This document shows, piece after piece, positions 18,961 to 29,950 of a DNA stretch of 64,000 nucleotides. The stretch is from Streptomyces xanthophaeus (GTDB lineage Bacteria > Actinomycetota > Actinomycetes > Streptomycetales > Streptomycetaceae), in assembly GCF_000725805.1 (NCBI RefSeq), contig NZ_JOFT01000014.1, forward strand, positions 310,001-374,000, written 5' to 3'. The notes beneath the pieces are model-generated. The model saw only the letters and a list, made by a program, of their open reading frames with translations. It was not told where the DNA came from and did not search any database. The stretch's first letter is position 1. Each line of letters opens with the position of its first letter. A program made the translations under genes and the position numbers.

Positions 18961-20592
18961 GTGTCCGGAACAGGTTCGATCGTCGATGCGGGCGTGCCGT
19001 CCGCACGTTCCCGCGCCTTGGCCGTGCTGCGCGTGCGCAGCAGGGCCCTGGCCGTCGGGCTGCTGCCCGCCGCCCTCGCCGTGGTGCTCGTCGCCGCGCA
19101 GATGACCGGCCGGCTGGCCGGGGACCCCTGGCCGGCGGTGACCTGGGCCGTGTGCGCGGTCGCCGTGCTCGTCCTGCTGGTGGGCGGGGCCTTCGCCGCG
19201 GTGGTGCTGCGCGCCGGCCCCGCCGTGACGCCGACGGTGGCGCTGTCCGAGGCCGCCGCCCCCGATCTCTACCGGCTCGTGCGGGACCTGGCGGACCGGA
19301 TGGACGTGCCGCCGCCCTCCGCGATAGCCCTGACGCCGGACTGCGACAGCTGGCTGGAGGACCGCACGCATGCGGCCCACCGCCGCGGATGCCTGTCCAC
19401 GGGGCCGGAGTCCGAACCGGGAGCGGCTCCCGTGCTCGTGATCGGCTCCCCCTTCCTGTGGTGGATGCGGGTCGCCGAGCTGCGGGCCGTCCTCGCCCCG
19501 GTCGTCGCCGGCACGGGACCCTCCGCGCATCCGGACATAGCCGATGCCCGTGGCTTCGTACGCGGTCTGGACGCGGCCGTGGACGTCGGCAGCCGGCCCG
19601 GCCTGGGCTGGATCGCCCCGCCCGCGCGGTTCCTGCTGCGGCTCTGCCGCGTGGACGCCACCGAGATGGAGCGCGGTGTGGCCGCGGCCGCCTCGGACCG
19701 TGCACAGGGTGTGGACTACGGGCTGCGCATCGTCGCCCAGGAGCAGGTCGGCCTCGCGTACGCGGGCTGGGACCGGCTCCTGACCCGGGTCGCGCTGCCC
19801 GCCTGGCGGATGGGCCGCTGGCCGGCGCACCTCGATGCGGGAGTGGTCTCCGCGCTGACCGAGCTGTCCCGGCGGGACCGGCTGGCCGACGGGTTCACCT
19901 CGCGGCTGGGCGAGCGCCCCGCCTGCGACCTGCTGGAGCAGCCGGGGGCGGTCGACGAGGCCGCCTCGCTGCTGGCCGCCCGGCTCTTCCACGGCGGCCC
20001 GGCCGAGGCCGGACCGGACTGGTCCCCGGTGGACTGGGCGCAGTACCCGGAGGAGGTCGTGGACCGCAAGTGGCGTACGGAGGCGGCCCGGCTGCATGCC
20101 GCGCTGGACGCCGTGGCCGCCGCGCCCGTGGACCTGCCCCCGCCCGGGGACGGCCTCGGCGGGCCCACGCTGGAGCGGGTGCTCGGGCACCTCTCGGACC
20201 CCGTCGGTGACGGCGCGGCCGGTGAGGCTCTGGCCGGCCGGCTCAGCGGGGACCTCGCCCGCGAGGAGCGGGCCACCGGTCCGGGCTCGGCCGAGGGGAA
20301 GGCCCGCGGCGCGGACGCCGTACCGCTGTTCCCCCTCCAGCCGCCGCGCAGCGCGCGGGACCTGCTGGCCGACCACGTGACGGCGCTGGTGTGCTGTGCG
20401 GCCGTGGACTCGGCCGGTGCCGAGCCCGGGCTGGACTGGCTGGACGGACCGGTCCTGCTGGTCGGCGGTGAGCGGCGGTCCGATCTGGCGCCGCGCGTGC
20501 TGTGCCTGGTCGAGGACGGGGACCCGGCGCCCTTGCGGGCCTGGCTCTCTGAGATCGGCGTCCGCCCGGAGAAGCCGGTCCGGCTGGTCTGA
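18961..20592 (+). CDS. membrane protein resembling M48 peptidases but without the zinc motif
   Basis: A 543-residue protein with two N-terminal transmembrane helices (about 27-50 and 57-82). The segment 'APDLYRLVRDLADRMDVPPP' and the following beta-strand region match the start of the M48 (HtpX/Ste24-like) peptidase domain, and 'RVAELRAVLA' aligns with the helix that normally ends in HExxH. At that place (residues 180-184) this protein has PVVAG. The downstream Glu motif is also not evident. It is therefore probably a pseudopeptidase. It starts at the GTG at 18961. Confidence 0.7.
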   Translation: MSGTGSIVDAGVPSARSRALAVLRVRSRALAVGLLPAALAVVLVAAQMTGRLAGDPWPAVTWAVCAVAVLVLLVGGAFAAVVLRAGPAVTPTVALSEAAAPDLYRLVRDLADRMDVPPPSAIALTPDCDSWLEDRTHAAHRRGCLSTGPESEPGAAPVLVIGSPFLWWMRVAELRAVLAPVVAGTGPSAHPDIADARGFVRGLDAAVDVGSRPGLGWIAPPARFLLRLCRVDATEMERGVAAAASDRAQGVDYGLRIVAQEQVGLAYAGWDRLLTRVALPAWRMGRWPAHLDAGVVSALTELSRRDRLADGFTSRLGERPACDLLEQPGAVDEAASLLAARLFHGGPAEAGPDWSPVDWAQYPEEVVDRKWRTEAARLHAALDAVAAAPVDLPPPGDGLGGPTLERVLGHLSDPVGDGAAGEALAGRLSGDLAREERATGPGSAEGKARGADAVPLFPLQPPRSARDLLADHVTALVCCAAVDSAGAEPGLDWLDGPVLLVGGERRSDLAPRVLCLVEDGDPAPLRAWLSEIGVRPEKPVRLV

Positions 20593-20901
20593 CGGCCACC
20601 CCGGGCGGCGATCCCGGGCGGCCACTCCTGGCGGCCGCCCCGAGCCGGCCCGGGGCGGTCGGCCTGCGTGAGGGAATCCTCCGCAAGGTGCCCGCGTAGG
20701 CCTCGTTCTCCCAGGTCAGGAGCCATCCGTCCGGGCTACTCCTCGTACGGACAAACGGATCCGAATGTTCCGGTCACGTCAATTCACGACGAACGGTGAC
20801 GGACTGCGTGCGTAATGTGATGTGCTGGGACCGGTCGCGGCTGGATGTCCTGACCAGGTGTCCTGAAAGCGTCGTCCGGGGGAGCGAGGGAGGGGAGCGG
20901 T
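20593..20901. other. 309-base intergenic region, no supported gene
   Basis: The first 50 bases contain short CCGGGCGGC direct repeats. The promoter of the gene at 20902 should lie in 20780-20880, where base composition drops (GTAATGTGATGTG), but -35 and -10 boxes are not clear. Confidence 0.5.
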
Positions 20902-22389
20902 ATGGGTGCGGACCAGATCCGGCGTTGGGAGTCAGGTGCGCTCGCGCACGCGGTGAACGACCCCTTCGGGCAGGGACCCCTGCCCTGGTTCCGGGGCAGC
21001 GAGCTCTACTTCGGCGACACCGGGCAGGTCGTCCCCTGGTACGTGGACCCTGCCGCCACGACCGCCGGCCCCGGCCGGCTCCCCCGCGCCCGCTGCAACG
21101 GCGGCCCGCGCAGCGCCGACGACGTGCACCGCCAGATCAAGGGCTTCGCCTCGACCGGAGCCGTCACCCCCGGTGAGGCCATCGACTTCCACATCACCGT
21201 GGACCCGCCCCAGCAGTTCTCCGTCGACGTCTACCGGATCGGCCACTACGGCGGCGACGGGGCCTCCAAGATCACCACCAGCCCCCGGCTCTCCGGGATC
21301 GTCCAGCCGCCCCCCCTGGCCGCGGACCGCACCGTCTCCTGCCACCACTGGTGGCTGTCCTGGCGCCTGCAGGTCCCGTCCTACTGGAGCGTCGGCGCGT
21401 ACGTGGCCGTCCTGACCACGGCCGACGGCTACCGCTCCCACATCCCCTTCACCGTCCGCGACGACCACCCCGCGGACCTCCTGCTCCTGCTCCCCGACAT
21501 CACCTGGCAGGCGTACAACCTCTACCCGGAGGACGGCCGCACCGGCGCCAGCCTCTACCACGCCTGGGACGAGGACGGCCGGCTACTCGGCGAACAGGAC
21601 GCGGCCATCACCGTCTCCTTCGACCGCCCCTACGCGGGCGCGGGCCTGCCCCTGCACGTCGGCCACGCCTACGACTTCATCCGCTGGGCCGAGCGCTACG
21701 GCTACGACCTGGCCTACGCCGACACCCGCGACCTGCACGCGGGCCGCGTGGACCCGACCCGCTACCGGGGCCTGGTCTTCCCCGGTCACGACGAGTACTG
21801 GTCGGGCCCGATGCGCCGCACCGTCGAGCGCGCCCGCGGCCACGGCACCTCCCTGGTCTTCCTCTCCGCCAACACCATGTACTGGCAGGTCGAGCTGGGC
21901 CCGTCCCCCTCCGGGGTCGAAGACCGCCTCCTGACCTGCCGAAAACGCCGCGGCCCCGGCCGCCCCAGCCTGTGGCGCGAGGTCGACCGCCCTGAGCAGC
22001 AGCTGCTCGGCATCCAGTACGCGGGCCGGGTCCCCGAGCCCGCACCCCTGATCGTGCGCAACGCCACGCACTGGCTGTGGGACTCCACCGGAGCCGGCGA
22101 GAACGACGAGCTCCCCGGCCTGGTCGCGGGCGAGGCCGACCGGTACTTCCCGCGCACCCAGCTCCCCGAGCACCAGGACCGGATCCTGCTCGCGCACTCC
22201 CCGTACCTCGACACCACGGGCCACCGCAGGCACCAGGAGACCTCGCTCTACCGGGCCCCCAGCGGCGCCCTGGTCTTCGCCTCCGGCACCTTCGCCTGGT
22301 CCCCGGCCCTCGACCGGCCCGGCCATGTGGACGAGCGGGTGCAGCGGGCCACCGCCAATCTCCTCGACCGGATCTGCAAGCGCGACTGA
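20902..22389 (+). CDS. N,N-dimethylformamidase beta-subunit-like domain protein
   Basis: A 495-residue protein whose core (about 90-480) matches the C-terminal domain of the N,N-dimethylformamidase large subunit. Recognisable segments are 'FHITVDPPQQFSVDVYRIGHY', 'LLLPDITWQAYNLYPEDG', 'YRGLVFPGHDEYWS' and 'SLVFLSANTMYW'. The first enzyme-specific regions are shorter than in true formamidases, and no small-subunit gene is present, so the substrate is uncertain. The ATG at 20902 follows GGAGCG. It is separated from purC by 75 bases and may be cotranscribed, though the functions look unrelated. Confidence 0.8.
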   Translation: MGADQIRRWESGALAHAVNDPFGQGPLPWFRGSELYFGDTGQVVPWYVDPAATTAGPGRLPRARCNGGPRSADDVHRQIKGFASTGAVTPGEAIDFHITVDPPQQFSVDVYRIGHYGGDGASKITTSPRLSGIVQPPPLAADRTVSCHHWWLSWRLQVPSYWSVGAYVAVLTTADGYRSHIPFTVRDDHPADLLLLLPDITWQAYNLYPEDGRTGASLYHAWDEDGRLLGEQDAAITVSFDRPYAGAGLPLHVGHAYDFIRWAERYGYDLAYADTRDLHAGRVDPTRYRGLVFPGHDEYWSGPMRRTVERARGHGTSLVFLSANTMYWQVELGPSPSGVEDRLLTCRKRRGPGRPSLWREVDRPEQQLLGIQYAGRVPEPAPLIVRNATHWLWDSTGAGENDELPGLVAGEADRYFPRTQLPEHQDRILLAHSPYLDTTGHRRHQETSLYRAPSGALVFASGTFAWSPALDRPGHVDERVQRATANLLDRICKRD

Positions 22390-22464
22390 GACCCCGCCGG
22401 GCGGCGCAGCGGGCCGCGTGCGGGAGAATGGGTTCGCGCTCGTACAGAACCACAGGGAGAACCC

Positions 22465-23379
22465 GTGTCCGGATTCGTCGAAAAGCCCGAGCCGGTCGAG
22501 GTTCCCGGCCTCGTCCACCTCCACACCGGCAAGGTGCGCGACCTCTACCGCGACGAGGAAGACCGCCTCGTCATGGTCGCCAGCGACCGCATGTCCGCCT
22601 TCGACTGGGTGCTGCCCACGGAGATCCCGGACAAGGGCCGCGTCCTCACCCAGCTCTCCCTGTGGTGGTTCGACCAGCTCGCGGACCTCGTCCCGAACCA
22701 CGTCATCTCGACCGAGCTGCCCGTCGGCGCCCCCGCCGACTGGGCCGGCCGGACGCTGATCTGCCACAACCTCGACATGGTCGCCGTCGAGTGCGTGGCC
22801 CGCGGCTACCTCACCGGCTCCGGCCTCGCCGAGTACCGCCAGACCCGTACCGTCTGCGGACTGGCCCTGCCCGAGGGGCTCGTGGACGGCTCCGAGCTGC
22901 CCGCCCCGATCTTCACCCCGGCCGCCAAGGCCGCGGTCGGCGAGCACGACGAGAACGTCTCCTACGAGGAGGTCGCGCGCACGACCGGCGCCGAGACCGC
23001 GGCGCTGCTGCGCCAGACCACCCTCGCCGTGTACGGCCGCGCCCGGGACATCGCCCGCGAGCGCGGGATCATCCTGGCGGACACCAAGTTCGAGTTCGGC
23101 TTCGACCCCAAGGACGGCACGCTCGTCGCCGCCGACGAGGTGCTCACCCCTGACTCCTCCCGCTTCTGGCCCGCCGACCTGTGGGAGCCGGGCCACGCCC
23201 AGCCGTCCTTCGACAAGCAGTACGTCCGCGACTGGCTGTCCTCCCCGGCCTCCGGCTGGGACCCGAAGGGCGAACTGCCGCCGCCGGCCCTCCCGCAGGA
23301 GGTCGTCGAGCGCACCCGCGCCAAGTACGTCGAGGCCTACGAGCGGCTCACCGGCCTGGCCTGGCAGAGCGGGGCCTGA
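22465..23379 (+). CDS. purC: phosphoribosylaminoimidazole-succinocarboxamide synthase
   Basis: A 304-residue enzyme of purine synthesis (CAIR + Asp + ATP to SAICAR). It has the N-terminal 'GKVRDLYRDEED' and 'VASDRMSAFDWVLPTEIPDKG' motifs and 'ADTKFEFGFD', and ends in the usual 'YVEAYERLTG'. The length matches the longer (yeast-like/actinobacterial) form. The start is the GTG at 22465, with AGGGAGA upstream. A strong terminator follows six bases after the stop. Confidence 0.97.
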   Translation: MSGFVEKPEPVEVPGLVHLHTGKVRDLYRDEEDRLVMVASDRMSAFDWVLPTEIPDKGRVLTQLSLWWFDQLADLVPNHVISTELPVGAPADWAGRTLICHNLDMVAVECVARGYLTGSGLAEYRQTRTVCGLALPEGLVDGSELPAPIFTPAAKAAVGEHDENVSYEEVARTTGAETAALLRQTTLAVYGRARDIARERGIILADTKFEFGFDPKDGTLVAADEVLTPDSSRFWPADLWEPGHAQPSFDKQYVRDWLSSPASGWDPKGELPPPALPQEVVERTRAKYVEAYERLTGLAWQSGA

Positions 23380-23384
23380 GACAC

Positions 23385-23419
23385 GAAGAAGCCCCCGGTC
23401 GAGGACCGGGGGCTTCTTC
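23385..23419. terminator. bidirectional terminator between purC and tRNA-Gly
   Basis: A 16-bp perfect stem (GAAGAAGCCCCCGGTC paired with GACCGGGGGCTTCTTC) with a three-base loop. It serves purC on one strand and the tRNA gene on the other. Confidence 0.9.
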
Positions 23420-23425
23420 GTTCTG

Positions 23426-23498
<73 letters not shown>

Positions 23499-23520
23499 AT
23501 GCGCCGTAACGCGAGACCTA

Positions 23521-24132
23521 CTATACCCAACCCCGCTCGCGTGCGAGACGCACTGCCGTGTGCCGGTTCTCGGCCCCGAGCTTCGAGGCCGCCGAGGACA
23601 GGTAGTTCCGTACGGTCCCCTGCGACAGCGAGGCCCGCTCCGCGATCTCCGCCACCGGCGCCCCGTCGGCCGCGAGTTCCAGCACCTCCGCCTCGCGCGC
23701 GGTCAGCGGGGAGTCCCCCGCGCTGATCGCGTCGGCCGCCAACTCCGGGTCCACATAACGTCCTCCGGCGTGCACGGTCCGGATCAGCTCGGCCAGCCGC
23801 TGCGCCGACACCGTCTTCGGCGCGAAGGCCCGCACCCCCGCCGCCAGCGCCCTCTTGAGGTGTCCCGGGCGGCCGTGGCTCGTCACGATCATGGTCTTGC
23901 AGTCGGGGAGTTCGGCCCGCAGCGCTGTGGCCACACTCACACCGTCGGCCCCCGGCATCTGCAGGTCCAGCACCACCACGTCCGGCCGGTGCGCCCGGGC
24001 CATCGCCAGCGCCTCGGGCCCCGAAGCGGCCTCGGCTATCACCAGCAGGTCGTCCTCCAGTCCCAGCAGCGCGGCCAGCGCCCCGCGGATCAGGTGTTCG
24101 TCGTCGGCGAGCAGTACGCGTACGGGGCTCAC
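23521..24132 (-). CDS. response regulator, NarL/LuxR type
   Basis: A 203-residue two-component regulator. The receiver domain (about 4-120) has the acidic pair D-D-E near 10-12, the phosphoacceptor Asp in VVVLDLQMPG, and the conserved Thr/Lys positions (VTSHG and FAPKTV). The LuxR-type HTH (about 140-200) reads SPLTAREAEVLELAADG...SLSQGTVRNYLSSAASKLG. The GTG at 24132 overlaps the TGA of the histidine kinase (GTGA), so they are translationally coupled. Its target genes are unknown. Confidence 0.95.
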   Translation of the reverse strand: MSPVRVLLADDEHLIRGALAALLGLEDDLLVIAEAASGPEALAMARAHRPDVVVLDLQMPGADGVSVATALRAELPDCKTMIVTSHGRPGHLKRALAAGVRAFAPKTVSAQRLAELIRTVHAGGRYVDPELAADAISAGDSPLTAREAEVLELAADGAPVAEIAERASLSQGTVRNYLSSAASKLGAENRHTAVRLARERGWV

Positions 24133-25364
24133 GCCCGCACCTCCAGTCGTTGTGCTTGTCGGCCGGGGATCTCGGCGCGCAGCCGGAACCGGCCGCCTTC
24201 CACCGGCCCGGCCTGCAGGGTTCCGTCCAGGGCCGCGAGCCGCTCGCGCAGCCCGGCCAGCCCCGAACCCGGAGGCCCGGCAGGCACCTCGGGCGCCCCG
24301 TCGTTCTCCACCACCAGCGTCACGGCGCCGCCCTCCGGCACCGTGAGACGGATCACACAGCTCTGCGCGTCCCCGTGCCGCAGGACGTTGGTCGTCGCCT
24401 CGCGCACCACCCAGCCGAGCGCGGACTGGACCTCGGACGGCAGGTCCCGCCGGCCCCGCAGGTCGACCCGGCAGTCCATCCCGGCCGCGCTGAGCACGCC
24501 GCGGGCGCCTTCCAGCTCCACCGCGAGATCTGCCTCCCGGTAGCCCCGCACCACGTCGCGGACCTCCCGCTGGGACTCCCGCGCGATCCGCTGGACCTCG
24601 ATCATCTGGTCCACCGCCTCGGGGCGTTCGCGCCGTGCCAGCTGGACCGCCAGTTCGCTCTTGAGGGCGATCACCGCCAGGTTGCGGCCCATCACGTCGT
24701 GCAGGTCCCGGCCGAAGCGCAGCCGCTCCTCCGCGACCGCCAGCTGGGCCAGGGCCTCCCGCGAGCGGTCGAGTTCGTAGACGGCGTCCAGCAGCCAGGC
24801 CGAGAACCCGCAGGTGGCGCCGAAGAACACGCTGCCGATCAGCACCCCGACGGCGTACCCGAGGGCCTCCCCCGGGTGGAGTCCGAAGGCGAGCACGGCC
24901 GTGCCCGTGGCGAGCGCCGCGATCGGGGGGACGTACCGGATGCGCCGGACGGTCCGCAGGCACAGCACCAGCGAACCGGTGACGAAGCAGGTCAGCCCCG
25001 AGACCAGCATCGGCGCCACGCTCGGGTCGAGTTCGCCGGCGGCCCGCAGCGCGAGGACGCCCAGGGTCGCGGCGGCGGTCACGGCGACCGTTGCCGCGGC
25101 CAGCCGGTCGGGGCGCTCGCGCTTGCCGGCCACCCAGCCGAGCGCCCTGGACGAGAGCACTCCGCACAGCACCGCATGGGCGCACATCAGCACGAAGAGC
25201 AGGACCGGCAGCAGCGGGGAGGACCACTCGGGCACCCCGAGCAGCGGACCCAGCGCGAAGGCCCCGATCTCCATGAGCACGAAGAAGTGGAACGACCAGC
25301 GGGTGTACACCTCCACCTTTTCCGCGCTGCTGCGGTTCTTCCACCATCCCGTCAGCTTCGACAC
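24129..25364 (-). CDS. sensor histidine kinase, NarX/DesK type
   Basis: A 411-residue membrane kinase with about five to six transmembrane helices in the first 190 residues, as in DesK-like sensors. The HisKA_3 dimerisation motif follows, with the phosphorylated His in FGRDLHDVMGRNLAVIALKS, and then an HATPase_c domain with 'REATTNVLRHG' and 'GSGLAGLRERLAALDG'. The GTG at 25364 (VSKLTGWWKN) is chosen over an upstream start at 25484 because the extra segment looks non-coding and a G-rich ribosome site precedes the GTG. It is paired with the response regulator. The signal is unknown; the membrane-only sensor suggests an envelope or lipid cue. Confidence 0.92.
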   Translation of the reverse strand: MSKLTGWWKNRSSAEKVEVYTRWSFHFFVLMEIGAFALGPLLGVPEWSSPLLPVLLFVLMCAHAVLCGVLSSRALGWVAGKRERPDRLAAATVAVTAAATLGVLALRAAGELDPSVAPMLVSGLTCFVTGSLVLCLRTVRRIRYVPPIAALATGTAVLAFGLHPGEALGYAVGVLIGSVFFGATCGFSAWLLDAVYELDRSREALAQLAVAEERLRFGRDLHDVMGRNLAVIALKSELAVQLARRERPEAVDQMIEVQRIARESQREVRDVVRGYREADLAVELEGARGVLSAAGMDCRVDLRGRRDLPSEVQSALGWVVREATTNVLRHGDAQSCVIRLTVPEGGAVTLVVENDGAPEVPAGPPGSGLAGLRERLAALDGTLQAGPVEGGRFRLRAEIPGRQAQRLEVRA

Positions 25365-25585
25365 GGACCTCGCCCCCCTGGGTCTTCCTGCGCACAGGCC
25401 GCGCGATTCCCGGTGCGGCCACCGCTGGACAGCAAACACGGTGATCATGACGCAGGCCAGGACGGTGCCTGCTCCGAGTCTCACGGACCCCGGACCGGCG
25501 CGGCAGTGAGCGTCGTCACGGCCCCGGATGACATTTGTCAGGCCGACCGCTCCCGGAACGGCCGGGGCGGCCTTCCGCTAAACAC

Positions 25586-25622
25586 GAAGAAGGCCCCGGT
25601 CGCAATGACCGGGGCCTTCTTC
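25586..25622 (-). terminator. terminator downstream of tRNA-Gly copy 2
   Basis: GAAGAAGGCCCCGGTC (25586-25601) pairs with GACCGGGGCCTTCTTC (25607-25622). On the minus strand it is followed by GTGTTT. Confidence 0.88.
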
Positions 25623-25628
25623 AATCTG

Positions 25629-25701
<73 letters not shown>

Positions 25702-25770
25702 ATGCACTCTGCTGAGCAATGCGAGCATCACTCTACCCGATCCACCGTGGTGGTCGGTCAAACGATGCAG

Positions 25771-25842
25771 AGCGGGTGACAGGGATCGCACACTGCGCCT
25801 TCCCCCTGGAAGAGGGATGTTCTGCTACTGAACTACACCCGC
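25771..25842 (-). tRNA. tRNA-Gly(UCC)-like gene with altered D and T arms
   Basis: 72 nt with a perfect acceptor stem GCGGGTG/CACCCGC, a D stem GTTC/GAAC and an anticodon stem TCCCT/GGGGA with one T-G pair. The loop CTTCCAG gives anticodon UCC. Position 18 is A instead of G (D loop AGTAGCA). The T loop reads TGCGATC, so position 55 is G instead of T. The T stem pairs only if one U is bulged (GCAG-T-G with CCTGT). The usual G18-psi55 tertiary pair is therefore lost on both sides. It could be the elongator for GGA codons, a non-ribosomal glycine donor, or a decaying gene. Confidence 0.75.
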
Positions 25843-25929
25843 ACGACTTCGGGGCTTCGACTTGCGGTCTGGCCCCTCGGCGTGATCCACACACTAGCCG
25901 ACGCAGGGGGGTGGATGGCAAATCGGCCC

Positions 25930-26247
25930 TCAGTGGGCCGCGTTGTAGGCCTCGTAGATCTTCTTGGGGATGCGCCCGCGCGGCGGGACCTCGTACTGGT
26001 TGGACCGGGCCCAGGCCCGGACGACCGCCGGGTCGGGGGCGATGGAGGTGTGCTTGAAGGCCTTCCCCGAGCGGGACTGGCGGCGTCCGGCGGCGACGAA
26101 GGGGGCCAGGCCCTTCCGCAGTTTCTTTGCGTTGGCCACATTGAGGTCGATCTCGTACGACTTACCGTCCAGAGAGAACGCGACCGTTTCCGCTGCTTCT
26201 CCGCCGTCGATGTCATCGGAGAGCGTGACTACTACGCGCTGCGCCAC
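25930..26247 (-). CDS. lsr2: Lsr2-family nucleoid-associated protein
   Basis: A 105-residue bridging protein that silences AT-rich, often horizontally acquired, genes in actinobacteria. The N-terminal dimerisation part reads MAQRVVVTLSDDIDGGEAAE, with 'TVAFSLDGKSYEIDL' beta strands. The C-terminal DNA-binding domain contains the AT-hook-like PPRGRIPKK near residues 88-96, preceded by 'AVVRAWARSNQYEV'. The start is the GTG at 26247, with AAGGGA eight bases upstream. Streptomyces usually have an additional Lsr2-like copy elsewhere, so which paralogue this is cannot be settled here. Confidence 0.95.
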   Translation of the reverse strand: MAQRVVVTLSDDIDGGEAAETVAFSLDGKSYEIDLNVANAKKLRKGLAPFVAAGRRQSRSGKAFKHTSIAPDPAVVRAWARSNQYEVPPRGRIPKKIYEAYNAAH

Positions 26248-26596
26248 GGATATCGGTCCCTTCGTGAGACGCCGTCACCCGTTGACGTGCGGTGATGTCG
26301 CCTGTGTGGATGTTTCGGAGCAATGCGTCTTTCTGCCCCCGTCGCGAAGCGACAAATGCCAACGCCTCGGGTGATTCCTTTGTACCCCGATTCGCATTGC
26401 ATTGCGAAGCCCAGTTAATTCTCTCCGCGTGTCCCGCCGCAATGCCGGGTACGCGGTTTTCCGGCGGATTTTGCGAAGCGTTGGTGAAGTCGAAACCGGT
26501 CGGCGATCAAGGTCAGAGGATATCTACCCGCGTAGAAATTTTGGCCGGGTACGCTGATGGAACCGCCTTCGCACCAACCACCACACGGGAGTGCCA
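26248..26596. other. 349-base divergent control region of lsr2 and purSQL
   Basis: No gene is supported. The region is visibly richer in A and T than its surroundings, for example around 26380-26430 and 26510-26545. A possible -10 for purS is TACGCT at 26550-26555, preceded by AAATTTTGG; the -35 is unclear. The lsr2 promoter should lie near 26270-26330. The AT content would make it a natural target for Lsr2 itself. Confidence 0.5.
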
Positions 26597-26842
26597 GTGG
26601 CACGCGTCGTAGTCGACGTCATGCTCAAGCCGGAGATCCTCGACCCCCAGGGCCAGGCGGTGCAGCGTGCACTGCCGCGGCTGGGCTTCGAGGGAATCGC
26701 CGACGTCCGCCAGGGGAAGCGCTTCGAACTGGAGGTGGAGGGACCGGTCGACCAGGCCGCCCTCGACCGCATCCACAAGATGGCCGAAACCTTCCTCGCC
26801 AACACCGTCATCGAAGACTTCACCGTGAAGGTCGAGGCCTGA
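26597..26842 (+). CDS. purS: phosphoribosylformylglycinamidine synthase, PurS subunit
   Basis: An 81-residue subunit of the three-part FGAM synthase. It reads [20 protein letters not shown], with '[17 protein letters not shown]' and '[10 protein letters not shown]', all typical. PurS bridges PurQ and PurL for ammonia transfer. The GTG at 26597 has GGGAG six bases upstream; a GTG two codons earlier overlaps that spacing. Two bases separate its stop from purQ. Confidence 0.95.
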   Translation: MARVVVDVMLKPEILDPQGQAVQRALPRLGFEGIADVRQGKRFELEVEGPVDQAALDRIHKMAETFLANTVIEDFTVKVEA

Positions 26843-26844
26843 CG

Positions 26845-27521
26845 GTGACCACTCGCATCGGAGTCGTCACGTTCCCCGGAACGCTCGACGACCGTGACTC
26901 GCTGCGCGCCATCCGCCTCGCGGGGGCCGAGCCGGTCTCGCTCTGGCACCGCGACAAGGACCTGCACCAGGTCGACGCGGTCGTCCTCGCGGGCGGCTTC
27001 TCCTACGGGGACTACCTGCGCGCCGGGGCCATCTCCCGCTTCTCGCCGGTGATGGACACCATCATCGAGCAGGCCAAGGCGGGCATGCCCGTCCTCGGCA
27101 TCTGCAACGGCTTCCAGGTCCTCACCGAGGCCCACCTGCTGCCGGGGGCGATGCTCCGCAACAACCACCTGCACTTCATCTGCCGCGACCAGAAGCTGCG
27201 GGTGGAGAACGCGGAGACCGCGTGGACCGGCGACTACACCGCCGGCCAGGAGATCTCCGTACCGCTCAAGAACATGGACGGCCGCTACGTCGCCGACGAG
27301 CGCGTGCTCGACGAACTGGAGGCCGAAGGCCGAGTGGCCTTCCGCTACCTCGACGTCAACCCGAACGGCTCGCTGCGCGACATCGCCGGCATCACCAACG
27401 CCGCGGGCAACGTCGTCGGCCTCATGCCGCACCCCGAGCACGCGGTCGAGCCGCTGATCGGGACCGGTCGCACCGACGGCCTCCCGTTCTTCACCTCGGT
27501 CCTGAAGAAGCTGGTCAGCGC

Positions 27522-27525
<4 letters not shown>
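26845..27525 (+). CDS. purQ: phosphoribosylformylglycinamidine synthase, PurQ (glutaminase) subunit
   Basis: A 226-residue class-I glutamine amidotransferase that supplies ammonia to PurL. The nucleophile Cys lies in '[10 protein letters not shown]' and the His-x-Glu pair in '[11 protein letters not shown]'. The oxyanion region '[15 protein letters not shown]' is complete. The GTG at 26845 follows the purS stop by two bases, and the stop TGA overlaps the purL ATG (ATGA). The operon purSQL is therefore tightly coupled. Confidence 0.97.
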
Positions 27526-29771
<2,246 letters not shown>

Positions 29772-29789
29772 TCCTCCACCCGGCCCGGC

Positions 29790-29822
29790 CGAGGCCCCGA
29801 CCCGCTCCGGGTCGGGGCCTCG
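29790..29822 (+). terminator. terminator of the purSQL operon
   Basis: CGAGGCCCCGACCCG (29790-29804) pairs with CGGGTCGGGGCCTCG (29808-29822). It is followed by three near-identical ten-base units (CGGTGCTGCC) at 29821-29845 rather than a T-run. Confidence 0.8.
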
Positions 29823-29917
29823 GTGCTGCCCGGTGCTGCCCGGTGCAGGTGGGGCGGGTGGGGCGCAGGCGGTCAGGGTCGAAGCGGCCGTAGCCATTCC
29901 GTGCCCCGCAGGACTAT

Positions 29918-29946
29918 TTGAGGGCCACGGGGGCTCCGCATACTGG
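29918..29946 (+). promoter_or_regulatory. candidate promoter for the Cys-tailed membrane protein
   Basis: TTGAGG (29918-29923), 17-base spacer, TACTGG (29941-29946). The predicted start of transcription coincides with the GTG at 29951, implying a leaderless mRNA. Confidence 0.5.
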
Positions 29947-29950
29947 CGCC

